Origin: Clostridium sp. 1001271st1 H5
GTDB taxonomy: Bacteria > Bacillota > Clostridia > Lachnospirales > Lachnospiraceae
Reading direction: 5' to 3'
NCBI RefSeq assembly: GCF_005845215.1
Contig: NZ_SPHO01000003.1
Coordinates: 248,001 to 312,000, forward strand
DNA length: 64,000 nucleotides
The notes under the pieces were generated by a model. It saw only the letters and a program-made list of their open reading frames with translations. It ran no database searches and was not told the origin of the DNA. A program made the position numbers and the translations under genes. This document shows, one piece after another, positions 61,743-64,000 of this stretch (position 1 is its first letter; every line of letters begins with the position of its first letter).

Positions 61743-63215
61743 GTGAATCCGTATTATCTGCTGGCGCCGGTGCTTCTTCCCATAGTGACTGGCGCAGCTG
61801 TACTTGGACTGCGTCCCCAGGAGCGCTGGAAACGGGAGGTGCTGGTTATGGGAGGAATCCTTTCTGCCTCGGTGCTGATTGGGGTGCTGGTGGCAAAGGG
61901 GCCAGTGCAGCCGTTGGTATTGTACCGTTTTGGCAGCAGGATGAACATATCATTGGGACTGGACGGCCTGTCCGGGGTATTTGCCTGTCTCATTGCAGTT
62001 CTGTGGCCGCTGACCACCCTTTACTCCTTTGAGTACATGAAGCATGAGGGAAAGGAAAATAAGTTTTTCGGATATTTTTCCATTACATATGGAGTGGTGG
62101 CAGGGGTGGCGCTGTCACACAGCCTCATTACCCTGTACTTTTTCTATGAGCTCATGACCCTGGCCACCCTGCCACTGGTCATGCACGCCATGGATACCAG
62201 GGCCATTTATGCGGGCAAGAAATACCTGCTTCTGTCCATGGCAGGAGCCGCCATGGTGTTTGTCAGCATTATCAGCCTTCATGAATACGGAGCCACCCTG
62301 GATTTTACCTGGGGCGGCGTGATTCCCCAGGGGCTGTCCCATGAGGAAAGGCGTCACCTGTACGGTGCATTTGTCCTGGCCTTCTTTGGTTTTGGGGTAA
62401 AGGCGGCGGTGGTTCCGTTCCACAGCTGGCTTCCGGCTGCATCGGTGGCCCCCACTCCTGTATCTGCCCTTCTGCATGCAGTGGCGGTGGTAAAGGGAGG
62501 CGTGTTTGCGCTGATACGGGTGGTGTACTGGTGCTTCGGGGCCGGATTCCTCATAGGCACAAAGGTTCAGGCAGCGGTTCTGTGCACCTGCTGCATTACC
62601 ATTCTCTATGGCTCCCTAAGGGCTCTTTGCACACAGCATTTGAAGCGCAGGCTGGCCTATTCCACGGTCAGCCAGCTGTCCTACATCCTTATGGGAGTCA
62701 TGCTCATGACTCCGGCGGGGCTGTCCGCAGGGCTGACCCACATGGTATGCCACGCCCTGATGAAGATTACTCTGTTCTTCTGTGCAGGCGCCATCCTGTA
62801 CAAGGGGGGACGGGAGTATGTGTATGAGCTGCGGGGCTCAGGAAGGGCTATGCCGGTCACCATGACCTGCTTTACCCTGGCCGGATTAGGGCTGGTGGGG
62901 GTTCCGCTCTTTGCGGGCTTTGTGAGCAAGTTTATGCTCGGGTCGGCTGCGGCCGGCGCTGGGGGAATGGGTGTGCTGGGAGTGGCAGCGCTGATTATAT
63001 CCGCCTTTTTCACCCTGTTTTATATGGTACTCATCATAGGGGCGGCCTGGTTTCCGGCAGAGGGGAAGGAGGACCCCCATTGGAACAACCGATGTGACCC
63101 TAACTGGAACATGAAGCTTCCGCTGGTTGTCATCACTGCCATGAGCATGGTGCTGGGCCTGTGGTCAGGTCCGCTGATTCATGTGTTTGACCGGATTGCG
63201 GCAGGAGGACTGTAG
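61743..63215 (+). CDS. Antiporter-like subunit 3 (NuoL/MrpA-N/MrpD family)
   Basis: 490 residues with a GTG start at 61743, seven bases after AAAGGAGG. The ATG at 61737 is only one base from that site. Helix-5 Glu in FFYELMTLATLPLV and helix-7 Lys in FGVKAAVVPFHSWLPAASV are conserved. SALLHAVAVVKGGVFALIRV resembles the NuoL/MrpA form more than the other three copies do. Confidence 0.9.
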   Translation: MNPYYLLAPVLLPIVTGAAVLGLRPQERWKREVLVMGGILSASVLIGVLVAKGPVQPLVLYRFGSRMNISLGLDGLSGVFACLIAVLWPLTTLYSFEYMKHEGKENKFFGYFSITYGVVAGVALSHSLITLYFFYELMTLATLPLVMHAMDTRAIYAGKKYLLLSMAGAAMVFVSIISLHEYGATLDFTWGGVIPQGLSHEERRHLYGAFVLAFFGFGVKAAVVPFHSWLPAASVAPTPVSALLHAVAVVKGGVFALIRVVYWCFGAGFLIGTKVQAAVLCTCCITILYGSLRALCTQHLKRRLAYSTVSQLSYILMGVMLMTPAGLSAGLTHMVCHALMKITLFFCAGAILYKGGREYVYELRGSGRAMPVTMTCFTLAGLGLVGVPLFAGFVSKFMLGSAAAGAGGMGVLGVAALIISAFFTLFYMVLIIGAAWFPAEGKEDPHWNNRCDPNWNMKLPLVVITAMSMVLGLWSGPLIHVFDRIAAGGL

Positions 63216-63238
63216 GAAGAACGGAGGAGGTAGCGGGA

Positions 63239-64000
63239 ATGGAAGGAAATGTATGGCTGTTTGGGGCTGTGGCCTGGCCTTTTCTGGCAGCATTTTTAAG
63301 CCTTTTGGCAGGAAAAGAAGAACGGCACAGGGATGTTTTTGCATCGGCTGCCATGGTTATTGAGTTTACAGGTATGCTCTGCCTTTATCCGGGGAACCGT
63401 GCGGCAGCTTTTTCATGGGCCGGATTTTGTGAGATGGGGATATGGCTGAGAGCGGATGGATTCAGATGGCTGTACGGCACCATCGCAGCCTTCATGTGGA
63501 TGATGACCACCCTGTTTTCCATGGAATATTTTGCACATCACGGCAACCGCGGGAGATACTGCCTTTTTTCCCTCTTAACCTGCGGGGCAGCCATGGGGGT
63601 GTTCCTGTCCGACAGTCTGTTCACACTGTTCCTGTTTTTTGAGATAATGGGCCTTACCTCTTTCGTCATGGTCATACAGGAGGAAACGGAGGCAGCGGGA
63701 AGGGCTGCCAGGACATATCTGGCCATAGCGGTTATAGGGGGCCTGTGCGCACTGTTTGGCATATTCATGATTGCGGCCGGTACAGGAACGCTTTCCATGG
63801 ATAGCCTGGAACAGTTCCGGAACATGACAGGCGGAACATGGCCCCTGTATCTGGCAGGAGGACTGCTGCTTACCGGATTCGGGGCAAAGGCGGGAATGTA
63901 TCCGCTGCATGTATGGCTGCCCAATGCCCATCCGGCTGCGCCTGCGCCTGCCAGCGCGCTTCTGTCGGGCATCCTGACCAAAACAGGTGTGTTCGGAATT
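63239..64000 (+). CDS. Antiporter-like subunit 4 (NuoL/M/N family), 3' end outside window
   Basis: Open from the ATG at 63239 (GGAGGAGG, eight-base spacing) to the window edge without a stop: 254 codons visible. Helix-5 Glu in FLFFEIMGLTSFVMV, helix-7 Lys in FGAKAGMYPLHVWLPNAHP and ASALLSGILTKTGVFGI show it is a fourth NuoL/M/N-type subunit, most similar by eye to the one at 60214. The first 60 residues have two or more helices, as in NuoM. It is truncated by the window only, with no sign of decay. Confidence 0.9.
   Translation, partial: MEGNVWLFGAVAWPFLAAFLSLLAGKEERHRDVFASAAMVIEFTGMLCLYPGNRAAAFSWAGFCEMGIWLRADGFRWLYGTIAAFMWMMTTLFSMEYFAHHGNRGRYCLFSLLTCGAAMGVFLSDSLFTLFLFFEIMGLTSFVMVIQEETEAAGRAARTYLAIAVIGGLCALFGIFMIAAGTGTLSMDSLEQFRNMTGGTWPLYLAGGLLLTGFGAKAGMYPLHVWLPNAHPAAPAPASALLSGILTKTGVFGI

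Noticed and set aside
1-64000. tRNA or rRNA genes, prophage or conjugative genes
   Set aside because: No cloverleaf with a TTCRANNC arm, rRNA-like stretch, integrase, terminase or mobilisation gene was recognised while reading both strands.

Overview
The window looks like chromosome of an anaerobic gut Firmicute of the Lachnospiraceae, with an Enterocloster/Clostridium bolteae-type gene repertoire. This is inferred from gene content, strong AGGAGG-type ribosome sites, moderately high GC, and the mix of a Na+-pumping decarboxylase, sialic acid catabolism, YesM/AraC-type two-component regulation and Mrp/complex-I-like genes. No sequence search was possible, so the taxon is a guess. I see no rRNA, tRNA, CRISPR array, transposase or phage gene.

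Layout. 1-2.7 kb: beta and carboxyltransferase (alpha) subunits of a Na+-translocating decarboxylase. 2.7-9.7 kb: secreted subtilase, glycogen phosphorylase, AraC regulator, MalQ and an acetyltransferase. 9.9-18 kb: a repeat-rich cell-wall-binding protein, a DHH/CBS/DRTGG pyrophosphatase, a flavin reductase, a shikimate-kinase-like protein with a coiled-coil tail, a small membrane protein and a class A PBP. 18.1-24.1 kb: a TetR gene divergent from a compact six-gene operon (PPTase, SCP2, alpha/beta hydrolase, stand-alone condensation domain, acyl carrier protein, acyl-AMP ligase) with clear TetR operators. This is the best candidate for an undescribed biosynthetic system. 24.2-27.2 kb: an A+T-richer AAA/PD-(D/E)XK protein and an M42 aminopeptidase.

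27.2-42.6 kb: a carbohydrate block. It holds an ABC importer with two binding lipoproteins and no ATPase, a MalY/PatB-type enzyme, a YesM-like kinase and AraC-type response regulator, then a full sialic acid set (NanE, NanA, Na+/solute symporter, YhcH anomerase-like protein, ROK kinase, RpiR regulator). Together these would import sialic acid and convert it to GlcNAc-6-P. 42.6-43.5 kb is a long non-coding stretch with a 242-bp, nearly self-complementary element and three copies of a 14-bp operator.

43.5-48.5 kb: an ion-transporter-superfamily permease, a HyuA-like hydantoinase/oxoprolinase protein, an HExxH protein and a GntR/FCD regulator, probably one operon controlled through those operators. 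48.5-55.7 kb: a YeiH-type exporter divergent from LysR, a GHKL/LytTR two-component pair, and an APC permease plus amidohydrolase. 55.8 kb to the window edge: an Mrp/Mbh-like cluster (E, F, G, MbhD-like, MbhE+MnhB, C) followed by four successive NuoL/M/N-type antiporter subunits, the last cut by the window end. That is more antiporter modules than a normal Mrp antiporter carries and suggests a larger energy-converting membrane complex continuing beyond the window.
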